NCBI GenBank assembly: GCA_963971305.1
Contig: OZ020305.1
Location: 7,907,001 to 7,971,000 of the forward strand
Direction of reading: 5' to 3'
From: Arcuatula senhousia
Taxonomy: Eukaryota; Mollusca; Bivalvia; Mytilida; Mytilidae
DNA length: 64,000 nucleotides
Part shown: positions 26,201-37,721 of the stretch, one piece after another
Layout of the letters: each line of letters starts with the position of its first letter
Position numbering within the stretch: position 1 is the stretch's first letter
Program-made: the position numbers and the translations under genes
Notes under the pieces: generated by a model
What the model saw: only the letters and a program-made list of their open reading frames with translations
Databases searched by the model: none
Told to the model about the DNA's origin: nothing

Positions 26201-29200
26201 ACCTGAACCAGAAATATCTGAAAGGCCATGTTTCCTTTTGTAAACTGTGAAAATATTGGGGTACGTTTACCTGCTTTTTTTAGAAATATCTCTGTTTACA
26301 TAAAAAGTGGCGATTTGTCACATTCAAAAAATGGAGGGTTTTATAGTTATCCCCCCATGTACAAATATTATCCAAAAAATATTTTATTTTACAAAAGCAG
26401 ACCTGATATGATGTTTTTCATGCAGAGAAGTATGTAAACAATCACAAAAGTACAAAATAAATGGTCATTCTAACTTCCGGTACAAAAATAGACAGGATTC
26501 CCTTCACTCATTGGTCAATATATTGGGCTACCACCACTAGTCTTTTCTACGAAACTGTGTCTGGCATCGATAGGAGATCGGACAATTCATAGCATAGGGG
26601 AGGTAAATAACATATAAATCAGTCCACATAGAAAGTTATCCCCCCTTTACAGCTGGATTCTCTTGGAAGACCTGTCTTTCCCCTCAACATAGGAGATCTG
26701 ACAATTCATAGCATAGGGGAGGTAAGTACCTTATTGATCAATCCACAAAGAAAGTTATCCCCCCTTTACAGCTGGATTCTCTTGGAAGACCTGTCTTCCC
26801 TCTCAACATTGGAGATCTGACAATTCATAGCATAGGGGAGGTAAGTACCTTATAAATCAACAAAGAAAGTTATCCCCCTTTACAACTGTATTCTGTAATG
26901 CCATATTTACTGCACTTCCAGAAGAAATTAATCTAGATCAGCATTAGATATATTTTTCATTGGAGTTTGCTGTAGAGCGTTCATTTTTGTGGGCCCTTGT
27001 GTCCTCTGAAGATTTGTGCTCGTTATTACAATGACTTGTTGAATAAATGTGCAAAACAGTAAACTACATCCTTGAAAAATCATAAATTTGAAATTTTGCT
27101 ATGGAAATAAAATTCAGCATCTTTTCATATTAACCCTAATATACAAAATATTATATACACCCTATGGTGAGATTTGACTTTAAATTGAAATCTTAAGTTA
27201 TATAATGATGAGCACGCTTTTTCATTTTAGATAGTGGTTGACAGACCAGGGTTTCACTCTGTAGCTAACATCTACCCTGAAGGATTCTGTAGTACCCGGG
27301 TATATGTCGATGTCAACAACATAGACAACAGATGCCTGTACACATGTAAAATATCAGATGGTGGAAAGGGACCTATAGTAAGTTTATTTATTTTGAAAAA
27401 CTAATTTTTTCCATCAACATTTCTTTGTTTTTGCTGCAAGTACAACTTATTGAAAATAGGCTTGATATTGATAGAAAGGTATGAGATATTGAAGAAAAAT
27501 ATTAGAAGTGTACCAGTAATCCATTTTCTTGGTTTAATCTGAGATTGCTTCAGAGTCCTTGGGTGTATTCAATTGGTTCAAGTTTACCTAATTCAAGAGA
27601 CTGCATTTTTTGGTATTTTTTTTAAAAGTGTCTTTATATATTGAAATCATGTTGAAGACTGCTTGCTGTTTTCCGTTGTGATTTTTTGAATTGCTGTTTG
27701 TTTATGTTTGTTGTGTCGTGTACACTTATTCCACATCTCAATATCGTATATCTGATTAAAGAAAGTGCTGTTTTAATGTCTTGATTGTATATTTCTGGCT
27801 TCAGTTTAAGACACACAAAGTATTAGAAGAAAGTTCTTATCGTGGTTGGTGTAGTTATTGCATTTTTCTTCTTTCAGTTAGATAAAGTATTAAAAGACAG
27901 CCCCTGTGGTGTGTTTTGTTCTAAATAAACAGATTTGATATTTTTCTTCTTTCAGTTTGAGATCGCTTCAGAAGACAGCCCAGGTGTTGTGTTTTGTTCT
28001 ATTTACAGATTTTATATTTTTCTCCTTTCAGTTTGAGATCGCTTCAGAAGACAGCCCTGGTGTTGTGTTTTGTTCTAAATAAACAGATTTGATATTTGTC
28101 TTCTTTCAGTTTGAGATCGCTTCAGAAGACAGCCCAGGTGTTGTGTTTTGTTCTATTTACAGATTTGATATTTTTCTCCTTTCAGTTTGAGATTGCCTCA
28201 GAAGACAGCCCTGGTGTTGTATTTTGTAGTAGATCTATCTCAGATTGCCATAATCAGCTGATCAAAGCTCTTAAAAAGAACAAGTACGTGATAAAATTTA
28301 GAACAATGGTCATGGTAGCTGAAACTTTCACCAAAACTGAGCATTATGCCTTGAACTTTTGTCTTTACCTTTACATAAAGATAAAGTATAATTGAATAGA
28401 AATCAAATTTTGTGACTGAATTAAAGATTTAAACATCAGGTGCATATTTCAAGCTGTTTCTTGAGAGAATAAAGCTTTAACAAAGATTGACTGCTATAGT
28501 TACAAGTTTTAAAAGTTTGCAATAGAAAATGAGATGTGGAATAATCGACGCGACACAACCTACAATATAAACGTAAATTTAAAACATCCACAATGGAAAA
28601 CAGCCAGGCGCCTTCAATGTGACCAGCAGTCACTGCTTGCTGTTTTTCAATTGGCCCCTGGTTTGAAAATAAACTACTTTTAATGTATTTGCTTTATATA
28701 TGATAAATATCATATCATGTTTAGTACTAACAAACAAATTGTTTAATCAAATAATGTTATGACCTCTAATTCCAGGAAACTAGAGCATTTAGAGCAGACT
28801 GGCAAGGGAGCAGATTTCTTTGGCTTATCTCACCCCATTGTCCAGAATTTAATACAGAGCTGCCCTGGAGCTAAACGATGTAATGGTTACAGATGGGTCA
28901 AGTTTGAAATCAACAGGAACATAGAAACTGTTGACTTTGACTCACTCGATCCAACCACTAGTTTTACTGCTTTGAAGCTGTACCTTAATAATGGTAAGCC
29001 TATCTATAGTTGTTGATCCATTTAAGTGATATTTTTGTAGAATTAGTACCAAACAGTATGCATGTACCATTTACTGCAATTAGGGAAAACTTTTATGAGG
29101 GCTTTGATTATGTGAGTTTAGTAAAAGCTTGTTTCAGAAGAAGGCTGAAAATCCTAGAATATCTTTTAAGTAGAAAAGGGCCCAAGTCATTTTTAAAGCC

Positions 29201-29897
29201 TGTATCATGAGGATTGAAACAGTAAGCAAGTTTTCAAATATCATTTCTCAGGGACAAAATTGAAGTTTCTTTGAAAGGGCTTTCAATTGCACCATCTCTT
29301 GTAAAATAAGAAATTCTTGCTACAGGACCAAATTGCATGGTTTCATCTGACTTAAGCACTTTGTTTTTATAAATCTTTCTCCATGTAAGCCGGGTCACCC
29401 ACTGCTAGCGAATCAATGTCTTAATACGCTACCTACTTTTTAAATCAAGTTAGTGATTGGACAAAAACTAACAACAGGTGTATTATAATGTAACATTAAA
29501 TAAGTCATAGTAAAATTTCTCATGTGCTTAGGTGTTCAAAAGTATGACATTGTTAAACTTTCAATTGTTACAAAAATAGAGTTGAGAAGGTATTATTGCA
29601 ATGACCCTAATAAATCCGTACAACACAAAAACAGATTTCCTTATTAACAGCCAATTAAAGATAATATGTTTGTTCATAAAACTATCTGGGCAAAAATTAG
29701 GTGAATGTCATGTCTTTTGGACATATTCTTAAGACTTACAAATATAATGATTTCATATTTGATTTACAGATTATTTTTTCAAGAAGAAGAATGATTGAGT
29801 TTTATTTATTTTAGGTTCAAAGTTGCCAGAATCCCCATCTAATCTGAGATCTCTACTGACAAACAAGGCTCTGATGAACAAAATAAAGCAAACATAA
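20228..29897 (+). CDS. TBRG1: TBRG1-like nuclear regulator with FYRN and FYRC domains, ten exons
   Basis: Exons: 20228-20365, 22140-22201, 22831-22924, 23153-23223, 23515-23678, 24050-24192, 27231-27377, 28186-28283, 28776-28993, 29815-29897 (TAA). They join in frame to 406 codons, close to the vertebrate protein length. Exons 3-5 give a basic, Lys-rich region. FYRN runs over exons 6-7 (FPLNIGDLTIHSIGE, DRPGFHSVANIYPEGFCS) and FYRC over exons 8-9 (FEIASEDSP, GADFFGLSHP, IQSCPGAKRC, WVKFE). Vertebrate TBRG1/NIAM is a nuclear growth-suppressor linked to the ARF-p53 pathway; the same role here is inference. The Met at 20228 was chosen because the conserved-type N-terminus begins there; an in-frame upstream start at 20159 is possible. 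Exons 6 and 8 are bordered by arrays of their own partial copies. Confidence 0.92.
20917..22012 (-). mobile_element. hAT-like DNA transposon remnant in TBRG1 intron 1
   Basis: Terminal inverted repeats CAGTGTTCTAGGATT (20917) and AATCCTAGAACACTG (ending 22012), flanked by the direct repeat AGGTG (20912-20916 and 22013-22017). On the - strand a 149-codon frame (21471-21022) contains GYVPTWKDEFPWVE, which resembles the BED/TTF-type N-terminal region of hAT-derived proteins, after which similarity is lost. hAT elements normally make 8-bp duplications, so the 5-bp repeat is unusual. No complete transposase. Confidence 0.65.
24124..26903 (+). repeat. array of 18 copies of TBRG1 exon 6 end with donor and acceptor-like site
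   Basis: Units of about 119 bp start (at CTGGA) at 24124 (real exon), 24243, 24361, 24480, 24599, 24718, 24837, 24955, 25074, 25193, 25297, 25415, 25534, 25653, 25757, 25876, 26653 and 26772; a ruined copy follows near 26870. Each is a pyrimidine run plus ACAG or ATAG, then 69 nt encoding LDSLGRPVFPLNIGDLTIHS plus IGE, then GTAAGT or GTAAAT. The copies at 25193 and 25653 have internal deletions and a broken donor (GAAAGT). The spacer between a donor and the next acceptor-like AG is 50 nt. The copy at 25876 is split by the insertion 25918-26568. Confidence 0.93.
25918..26568. other. about 650-bp insertion interrupting one repeat unit
   Basis: Splits the unit that starts at 25876 between CATAGG and ATAGGAGATC; ATAGG occurs on both sides and may be a 5-bp target duplication. 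No terminal inverted repeats and no coding frame of note. Identity unknown. Confidence 0.6.
27878..28185 (+). repeat. four upstream partial copies of TBRG1 exon 8 start, each with an acceptor
   Basis: Copies begin after TTTCAG at 27878 (diverged), 27956, 28032 and 28110; the complete exon begins at 28186. Period 76-78 bp. Units carry TTTGAGATCGCTTCAGAAGA and then run into intron-like TTCTATTTACAG or TTCTAAATAAACAG. Intact acceptors upstream of the true exon could compete for splicing. Confidence 0.9.
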
Positions 29898-29934
29898 AGA
29901 ATATTGTGTATCAATTTTTGTAAATGTTGTTTTT

Positions 29935-31736
29935 AGCTCACCTGACCCGAAGGGTCATGTGAGCTATTGTCATCACTTGGCGTCCGTCGTCCGTCCGTCG
30001 TCCGTCCGTAAACTTTTTAAAACGTTAACTCCTCTGACACCATAAGTCCAATTGAAACCAAACTTGGTATGGTTGCTCATTAGCATTTGGTGCTTAGAAC
30101 TGATGTGGGGATTTTTGATTCGTCGTAAAACATGGCCGCCGTGGCTAAAAATAGAACATAGGGGTAAAATGCAGTTTTTTGCAAATAACTCAAAAACGGC
30201 TACAGATATCAAAATTCTGGCATAGGGTAAAAGTGATCAGCACCTCATGATCTACCTACCCTGAAATTTTGAAGAAAATCCAACAAACCATGTAGGAGTT
30301 ATTGCCCTTTTTGATGATTTTTTGCAAATTTTGCACCTGTTAAGCTCAATATCTTGAAAACTGTACAAGATATTTGAGAAATTTAAATTGCATATTGTAA
30401 AGCACATCAAGATCTACAAAATTTGTAATAGGGTCAACGCTGTAGGATCTTTCCTTTTAGGAGTTATTGCCCTTAGAACGTCAAAATTGAGCATTTTAAC
30501 AACATTTCCTCATTACATTGAAAACGTTAACTCCTCTGACACTTATGTCCAATTGCAACCAAACTTGGTATAGTTGTTTATTAGCATTAGGTGTATAGAA
30601 CTGATGTGGGGATTTTTGATAGGTCGTAAAACATGGCGGCTGTGGCTAAAAATAAAACATAGGGGTAAATGGCAGTTTTTTGCAAATAACTCAAAAACGG
30701 TGACAGATTTTAAAATTTTGATTGGGAACAAAAGTGATCAGCACCTGAAGATCTACCAGCTCTGAAATTTTGAAGAAAATCCAATGACCCATGTAGGAGT
30801 TATTGCCCTTTTTGTGGATTTTTGGCAAATTTTGCACCTGTTTAGCTCAATATCTTGAAAACTATACAAGATATTTGAGAAATTTAAATTGCATATTGTT
30901 AAGCACATCAAGATCTACAAAATATCTAAATGGATCAACGTTGTAGGACCTTTCCTTTGAGGAGTTATTGCCCTTAGAACGTCAAAATTGATCTTTTAAA
31001 AAGCATTTCCTCAATACATTGAAAATGTTAACTCCTCTGACACTTAAAGTCAAATTGGAACCAAACTTGGTATTGTTGTTTATTAGCATTAGGTGTATAG
31101 AACTGATGTGGGGATTTTTGATTGGTTGTAAAACATGGCCGCTGTGGCTAAAAATAGAACATTGGGTTAAACTGCAATTTTTTGCTAATAACTCAAAAAG
31201 GGTGACAGATTTTTGAATTTTATTTGAGATAAAAGTGATCAGCACCTTAAGATCCACCATATTGGCAGATGACCCCCTTATTTAACTTATAACCCTTTCA
31301 ATGTCAAATAGATTTTGCCTAATAGCCTTTACTTCAGGCACATATGTCAGGTGAGCGATTCAGGCTCCTGGGAGCCTCTTGTTGGCCTATAGAATGAAAA
31401 CTATTACAGATAGAGAAAAGCTGTTGCTTGCTTAAATGTTCAGCTCATTTAGCTCTACACAAGTCTCCATATGGTCGAAGTTGTCAGATGACCCCTTATA
31501 GGGGTTACGGCCCCTTAAAGGCAAAAAATAGTGTTTTTGGCCTACAGAATGAAAACTATTGCAGATAGAGAAAAGCTGTTGCTTGCTTAAATGTTCAGCT
31601 CATTTAGCTTTACAAAAGTCTCCATAGGGTCAAAGTTGTCAGATGACCCCTTATAGGGGTTATGGCCCCTTAAAGGCTTAAAATAGAGTTTTTATACGAC
31701 CGCAAATTTTTTGCGATCGTATAATGGTATGGCGAT

Positions 31737-31775
<39 letters not shown>

Positions 31776-33574
31776 GTCTGGGGACATTTGGTTTCCGTGC
31801 GATAACTTGAGTAAATATTGACCAATTGTTATGAAATTTTGATATGATGTTTCTAACCACTAGAAGAAGGTTCCTATTGTATTTGGGGTTGGTGGCCCCT
31901 ACCGTTTTGGAAAAAAGGGCCAAAAGGGGCTAAAACGTGTGTATTGACAAAACTGTTGTAGAATGTTTATTATTCATTTGATTTTTAAAATTCTTTTTTT
32001 ATTGAATTCCTCATTAAATTCTGTCAACAAAATGTGTCAAAGGTTTTGATGTATATCGAACCGTTAAATTGCTACAGGGGGCCAAAGATAGGCCACACCC
32101 AAAAAATCAACTTTTTTATTTGTGGTCCGATTTTCAAAATCTTTTTTTCATTGGAATCCTTGTGAAAATCCCTGCCTGCATTTTTCAATCAGATTTGCAA
32201 TATCTCTTACTATTTTTGAGATATTAAGGGTCAAAGGGGCAAAAAACGCCATTTTTAAAAGTAGCTCAAGGCAAATGTTTTTACACAGGAAATTTAGCTG
32301 TAGTGGGCCAGTCAATTGATTTGAAGTTTAAATATGATGATTATATCCACTGAAGGAAGCTTTTTATTGCATTTGGGGTTTGTGGTCCTAATCTTTTAAA
32401 AAAAGGGCCAAAAGATGCCTAAAACGGGCCAAAAATGTCAATTAATATAGAAATAAGATTTTTCTATTAAATGTTAATATAAATATATATGTGTTAAATG
32501 TGCATTTTAAAGTCCACCATGGGATGCATGTGTCAAAAATCTTTGTAAGTCCACCATGGGCTGCATGTGACAAAAGCAATAGACTATCCATATTGGGTCT
32601 CCAATGTACAGGGTTCAACTTGTTGCGGTCGTATCATGCTGCGCTCGGCGTAGCTTTTTATTGGCCTATAGAATGAAAACTATTACAGATAGAGAAAAGC
32701 TGTTGCTTGCTTGAATGTTCAACTCATTTAGCTCTACACAAGTCTCCATATGGTTGAAGTTGTCAGATGACCCTTTAAAGGGGTTACGGCCCCTTAAAGG
32801 CAAAAAATAGTGTTTTTGGTCTATAGAATGAAAACTATTGCAGATAGAGAAAAGCTGTTGCTTGCTTAAATGTTCAGCTCATTTAGCTTTACAAAAGTCT
32901 CCATAGGGTTGAAGTTGTCAGATGACCCCTTATAGGGGTTATGGCCCCTTAAAGGCATAAAATAGAGTTTTTGGCCTATAGAATGAAAACTATTGCAGAT
33001 AGAGAAAAGCTGTTGCTTGCTTAAATGTTCAGCTCATTTAGCTCTACACAAGTCTCCATATGGTCGAAGTTGTCAGATGACCCCTTATAGGGGTTACAGC
33101 CCATTAAAGTCAAAAAATAGTGTTTTTGGCCTATGGAATGAAAACTATTGCAGATAGAGAAAAGTTGTTGCTTGCTTAAATGTTCAGCTCATTTAGCTCT
33201 ACAAAATTTTCCATAGGGTTAAAGTTGCCAGATGACCCCTTATAGTGGTTACGACCCCTTAAAGGCAAAAAATAGTGTTTTTGGCTAAAGAAAGAAAACT
33301 TTTGCAGATAGAGAAAAGATGCTGCTTGCTTAGATGTTCAGCTTAATTAGCTCTACAAAAGTCTTTTTAGGGTCGAAGTTGTCAGATGACCCCTTTAAGG
33401 GGTTATGGCCCTTTAAAGGTGAAAAATAGTGTTTTTTGCTTTGGAATGAAAACTATTGCAGTTAGAGAAAAGCTTTTTATTGCTTAAACATTCAGCTCAT
33501 TTAGCTATACAAAAGTCTTCAAAGGGTTGACATTAAGACCAGGTGAGCGATTCAGGCTCCTGGGAGCCTCTTGT
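29935..33574 (+). mobile_element. composite of family A elements in TBRG1 3' UTR region
   Basis: Begins 38 bp after the TBRG1 stop with AGCTCACCTGACCCG, a GTCC-rich tract and three diverged units of about 500 bp. A first 3' end (GTCAGGTGAGC, AGGCTCCTGGGAGCCT, CTTGTT) lies at 31350-31385. A second block of 158-bp core units then continues to a second complete 3' end at 33574, so this is either two elements or one element with two termini. Family B copy 2 is inserted at 31694. The first AATAAA beyond it (33648) may serve TBRG1. Confidence 0.75.
31694..32662 (+). mobile_element. rolling-circle-like repeat family B, copy 2
   Basis: Same ends as the copy at 13974: 5' hairpin ATACGACCGC...GCGATCGTAT, a long (GTC)n tract, and 3' GCGGTCGTAT plus hairpin plus TTTTTATT. 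Inserted in a family A core unit; unit copies nearby give the empty site GAGTTTTTGGCC. The apparent poly-arginine reading frame on the opposite strand is just the microsatellite. Confidence 0.8.
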
Positions 33575-34519
33575 TGATAAACATGATGTCTATTTTAAAA
33601 TATCTTAACATAGAGAACATTGAATATTTATTGTTGTAAATGTATAAAATAAATATGATGTCTTTGTCAAAGATTATGTTTGTACATTGTACCTGTTGCT
33701 TTCATATTATACCGTATAAGTTCGTTTTTTTTTACGGGAGCTTAAAATCAAGGATTTCTTAAAAAATGGAATTAAATTTTAGCGATTTTCCAATATTAGA
33801 GTAAATACTGTACATATACTATTTACGAAATTTTATTTTACTTTTTACTTTTTTTAATATAACCAGGTATTTCGATGGTGCTGGCAGGCTAGACATACTT
33901 TTAAAGTGTTAACTCTTGTTGGTAAATAAATCTGATGGAATATAATGTTTTTCTGGTCTATAGAATGAACACTTATGCAGATAAAGAAAAACTGTTGAGA
34001 TTTGTGAATGATCATCCCAATTCGGTAGTTTCGTTATTACAACATACCTATATTTGCCAAATTCTTCATCTTATTGAGCTCGTCTTAATTATGTCTCTAT
34101 GGGTTTGAAGTTCTCTACTTATAGACGTAATGTCCTTTGAAGGAAGGGGAAAAGTAAATTGTTTTTCATGTTTAGGCCTATGGAATGACTGAATGTAATT
34201 TTTGTGTCTACGTGTTTTATATTTTTTCTGTTTTTTTCCATCCTGTCCTTGTTTGTGTTTGCTGGATTTGTCTCTGCCCTTTGGGACTTTGAAATTCATA
34301 TGCCCCATTGGTACTTCTGTTTCGTCTATAGATTGGCTGTCACAGTGTTCATTTAGCTCAACATTCCAGCAAGCAAAAGCTTTTCTAACTGTTACAGAAG
34401 AAAACTGTTGATTCCTAAAACCTTTTAAGCTTAATGATCTCCCTTAAGATCCAAATATCAGATGATACCATATTGGGGTTATAGCCCTTAGAAGGTTAAA
34501 ATGTCTTTTTCTCATTTTT
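33575..34519 (+). other. short intergenic stretch with repeat fragments
   Basis: Holds a candidate TBRG1 poly(A) signal (AATAAA 33648-33653). It also holds a solo 3' end of repeat family E (33874-33919: GGTGCTGGCAGGCTAGACAT then CTCTTGTT) and a copy of the dispersed sequence containing GGGACTTTGAAATTCATATG (about 34250-34325) also seen at 23.4, 57.3 and 61.3 kb. No gene seen. Confidence 0.6.
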
Positions 34520-36600
34520 AGCTCACCTGGACCAAAGGTCCATGTGAGCTATTGCCATCACTTGGCGTCTGTCGTCGTCGTTAACTTTTCTTTGAAAATC
34601 TTCTCCGACGAAACAACTGAAGGGATTGCTTTGAAACTTTGCACACTTCATCTATGGGATGTCCTCTACCAAGATTGCACAAATGGTGACCGCCATCCAA
34701 ACAACATGGCCGCCTTTACTAAAAATAGACCAGGGGGGTCAGACTACTGTTTTTGGCTTGTAAATCAAAAAGTATAAGAGATAGATGAAATCTGATGCCA
34801 CGCCACTGCTTCAGCATCAAAGGCTCTACAAAAGTCTCTATTGAGTCGAAGTTGTCAGATGACCCCTTATAGGAGTTGCGGCCCCTTAAAGGTGAAAAAT
34901 AGCATTTTTTCATGTTTTTGGATTATAGAATGAAAACTATTACAGATAGAGAAAAGTTGTTGCTTGCTTAAATGTTCTGCTCATTTAGCTCTACAAAAGT
35001 CCTCATAGGGTCGAAGTTGTCAGATGATCCCTTACAGGGGTTACAGCCCCTAAAATAACGTTTTTTCATGTCTTTGGCCTATGGAATGAAAACTATTGCA
35101 GATAGAGAAAAACTGTTGCTTGCTTAAATGTTCAGCTCATTTAGCTCTACAAAAGTCTCCTTAGGTTCAAAGTTGTCAGATGACCCCTTATAGGGGTTAC
35201 AGCCCCTCAAAGGTGAAAAATAGTGTTTTTGGCCTATAGAATGAAAATTATTGCAGATAAAGAAAAGCTGTTGCTTGCTTGAATGTTCAGCTCATATACC
35301 TCTACAAAAGTCTTCAGAGGGTCGAAGTTGTGAGATGATCCCTTATAGGGGTTACAGCCACTTAAAGGCAAAAAATAGTGTTTTGGCATATAAAACGAAA
35401 ACTATTGCAGATAGAGAAAAGCTGTTGCCTGCTTAAATGTTCAGCTCATTTAGCTCTACAAAAGTCTCCATAGGGTTGAAGTTGTCAGATGACCCCTTAC
35501 AGGGATTACAGCCCCTAAATAAACATGTTTTCATGTTTTTTGGCTTTTTATAGACCTGTATTCTTAAATATACAGGTCTTTGGGCTTATTATACCCCCAC
35601 TCGTAAGAAAGGGGGCTATATTGCAATCACCTTGTCCGTCCGTAACAAACTTTCGTAACAGATTTCTCAGCTTCTACTGAAGGGATTGATTCCAAATTTG
35701 GTATACTGCTTTATCATGATGAGTTGTATCGTGCCTCCCCATTCCAGGTCAGTCGCACATCCACTTCCTGTTTTCTGAGCCGACTTAGTCTTTTTTAAGG
35801 GTTAAAAATAGACAATTTTTCGTAACAGATTTCTCAGCTTCTACTGAAGGGATTGATTTCAAATTTGGTATACAGCTTTGTTATGATGAGATGTATCGTG
35901 CCTCCCCATTCCAGGTCAGTCGCGCATTGACTTCCTGTTTTCTGAGCCGACTTACTCTTTTTTAAGGGTTAAAAATAGACAATTTTTCGTAACAGATTTC
36001 TCTGCTTCTACTTAAGGGATTGATTTCACATTTGGTATACAGCTTTATCATAAAGAGTTGTATCGTGCCTCCCCATTCCAGGTCAGTCGCTCATCCACTT
36101 CCTGTTTTCTGAGCCGACTTAGTCTTATTTAAGGGTAAACAATAGACAATTTTTCGTAACAGATTTCTCTGCTTCTACTGAGGGGATTAATTTCAAATTT
36201 GGTATACAGCTTAAGCATGATGAATTGTATCGTGTCTCCCTTTTCCAAGTCAGTCGCCCATCTACTTCCTGTTTTCTGAGTGGTCGAGTGGGGGTATCCT
36301 TAGCACGACTAAGTGCAATCCCTTGTTAAATAATGAAAACTATAGCAGATAAAAGAAAGTGGTTGCTTGCTTAAATGTTCAGTTCATTAAGATCTTAGCA
36401 AAAGTCTCCATAGAGTCAAAGTGTTCATACGACACTTAAAATAACATTTTGCACGTTTTTTGGTCTACAGAATGAAAACTATTGCTGAAAGAGAAAAGCT
36501 GTTGCTTGCTTAAATGTTCAGCTTATTCAGCTCTACAAAGTTCTTCATAGTGTGACATCAAGACCAGGTGAGCGATTCAGGCTCCAGGGAGCCTCTTGTT
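34520..36600 (+). mobile_element. family A element, third copy, with family C nested inside
   Basis: 5' AGCTCACCTGGACC hairpin and a short (GTC)n, 158-bp-type core units, and 3' CCAGGTGAGC plus hairpin AGGCTCCAGGGAGCCT and CTTGTT. The hairpin keeps its stem although one arm differs from other copies. Interrupted by a short hairpin (35552-35579) and by family C (35591-36325). Confidence 0.8.
35591..36325 (+). mobile_element. rolling-circle-like repeat family C
   Basis: Starts ATACCCCCACTCG, with GTCCGTCC at 35635, then four 167-bp units (TTCGTAACAGATTTCTC at 35652, 35819, 35986, 36153). It ends with the inverted subterminal CGAGTGGGGGTAT, a CTTAG...CTAAG hairpin and CCCTTGTT. Same plan as the other families. 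Confidence 0.78.
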
Positions 36601-37273
36601 GATCTGTAGAATAAAAACTATTATTTGTAGATAGAGAGTAGCAGCTTCAGGTCATTAAGCTCTTCACTTGTTTTCATTTGGTCGAAGTTTTTATAAAATC
36701 TTTTATTTTTAAGAGTTGTGGCCCCTGAAATTTTCAATTTCATTTCAATTTATGATTGAAAAGTGTACAAGATAAAGAAAATCTTTTGCTTTCACAAATA
36801 TTCAGCTTTATTTACTCTACAAAAGTCTGCATAGGCTAAAGTTGTATTTTCTCCTCAAATTTTCAAAAATATGTGAACTATCATTTTCACTCTGTTGGTC
36901 ATTGAATTTAGGCTTGGAAGATCATCGTGATTTTGAACTAGATTGTAAACTATTGCAGATAGAAAAAGAGTGTTCCTTGCTTAAACCTCCAGCTGAGCAA
37001 GCATTTCAGGTCTTAATATGGACGAAGAATTTTTAAAAGTTAAAAGACTGACGCCAAGTAAGAACAAAAGCTCACCTTTCGGTTAAAATGTATTGCCTGG
37101 CCATAGAAAACAGTACAGGAATTGTTCTCTTTTATTCTGTCAAAAGTTTGCCTGGAATTGGTTCTGTGATGTAAAAAGAAATGTCCGACCAAATGTCACT
37201 TAAGTCATGCAGATTTCGTGAAGACTGCAGTACATTACAAAATTTATGTCCGGTATCATGTGAGTGAGTCATT
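36601..37273 (+). other. non-coding flank upstream of the ribozyme repeat
   Basis: Diverged remnants of family A core (GTCGAAG, TGCTTTCAC...TTCAGCT) up to about 37000, then unique sequence. No signal-peptide exon for the downstream MSMB-like gene was recognised here. Confidence 0.5.
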
Positions 37274-37315
37274 GAAATAATAATGACAACAAAGTTCCAG
37301 ACAATAAATTTTGCT

Positions 37316-37359
37316 ACGCCTGACGCGCGTTTCGTCTATTGAAGACTCATCAGAGGCGC
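37316..37359 (-). ncRNA. hammerhead ribozyme core, monomer 1
   Basis: On the - strand: stem I GCGCCT/AGGCGT (6 pairs, last G-U), core CTGATGA, stem II GTCT/AGAC with a 5-nt loop, core GAAA, then CGCGCGTC with predicted cleavage after this C. The intramolecular stem III (CG/CG with 2-nt loop) is too short to be stable. CGCGCG is self-complementary, so cleavage as a dimer is likely, as described for small hammerheads linked to Penelope-like elements. Confidence 0.85.
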
Positions 37360-37677
37360 TCTACCAAAAATATTGAAAATGCCAAACACTGTATGAATAT
37401 GAAGAGCATAGAACAGTATAACCAAAAATACCAAACTGGGGAACCAAATTATTACTAAGATATACAACCTATGTCTGGGGTAGGGATTAAGAACCTTAGG
37501 GTTTAGACAATTTTGAAATTTATACGGATAATTTAAAGCTTTGATGTATTCTCCAACTCAAAAGTGTTGGTGCCGGAGCGGGCTAACCTCGGGGAATTTA
37601 AACTCCACCAGCAGTGCTAACCTTCACGTGTGTTCGAAATACAAATGACAACAAAGTTTCAGACAATAAATTTTGCT

Positions 37678-37721
37678 ACGCCTGACGCGCGTTTCGTCTA
37701 TTCAAGACTCATCAGAGGCGC
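37678..37721 (-). ncRNA. hammerhead ribozyme core, monomer 2
   Basis: Exactly 362 bp from monomer 1. All core bases (CTGATGA, GAAA, GTC) and all stem bases are preserved; only one loop II base differs (TGAAT instead of TCAAT). Change confined to the loop suggests the fold has been under constraint or the copy is young. Confidence 0.85.

Noticed and set aside
27634..28633. GAGATGTGGAATAA...CGACACAAC sequences considered as tRNA-derived genes
   Set aside because: They recur at several places in both orientations but show no cloverleaf or A/B boxes that I could fit; left as a dispersed repeat.
31678..31923. A frame with a long poly-arginine run
   Set aside because: Produced by the (GTC)n microsatellite of family B read on the - strand.
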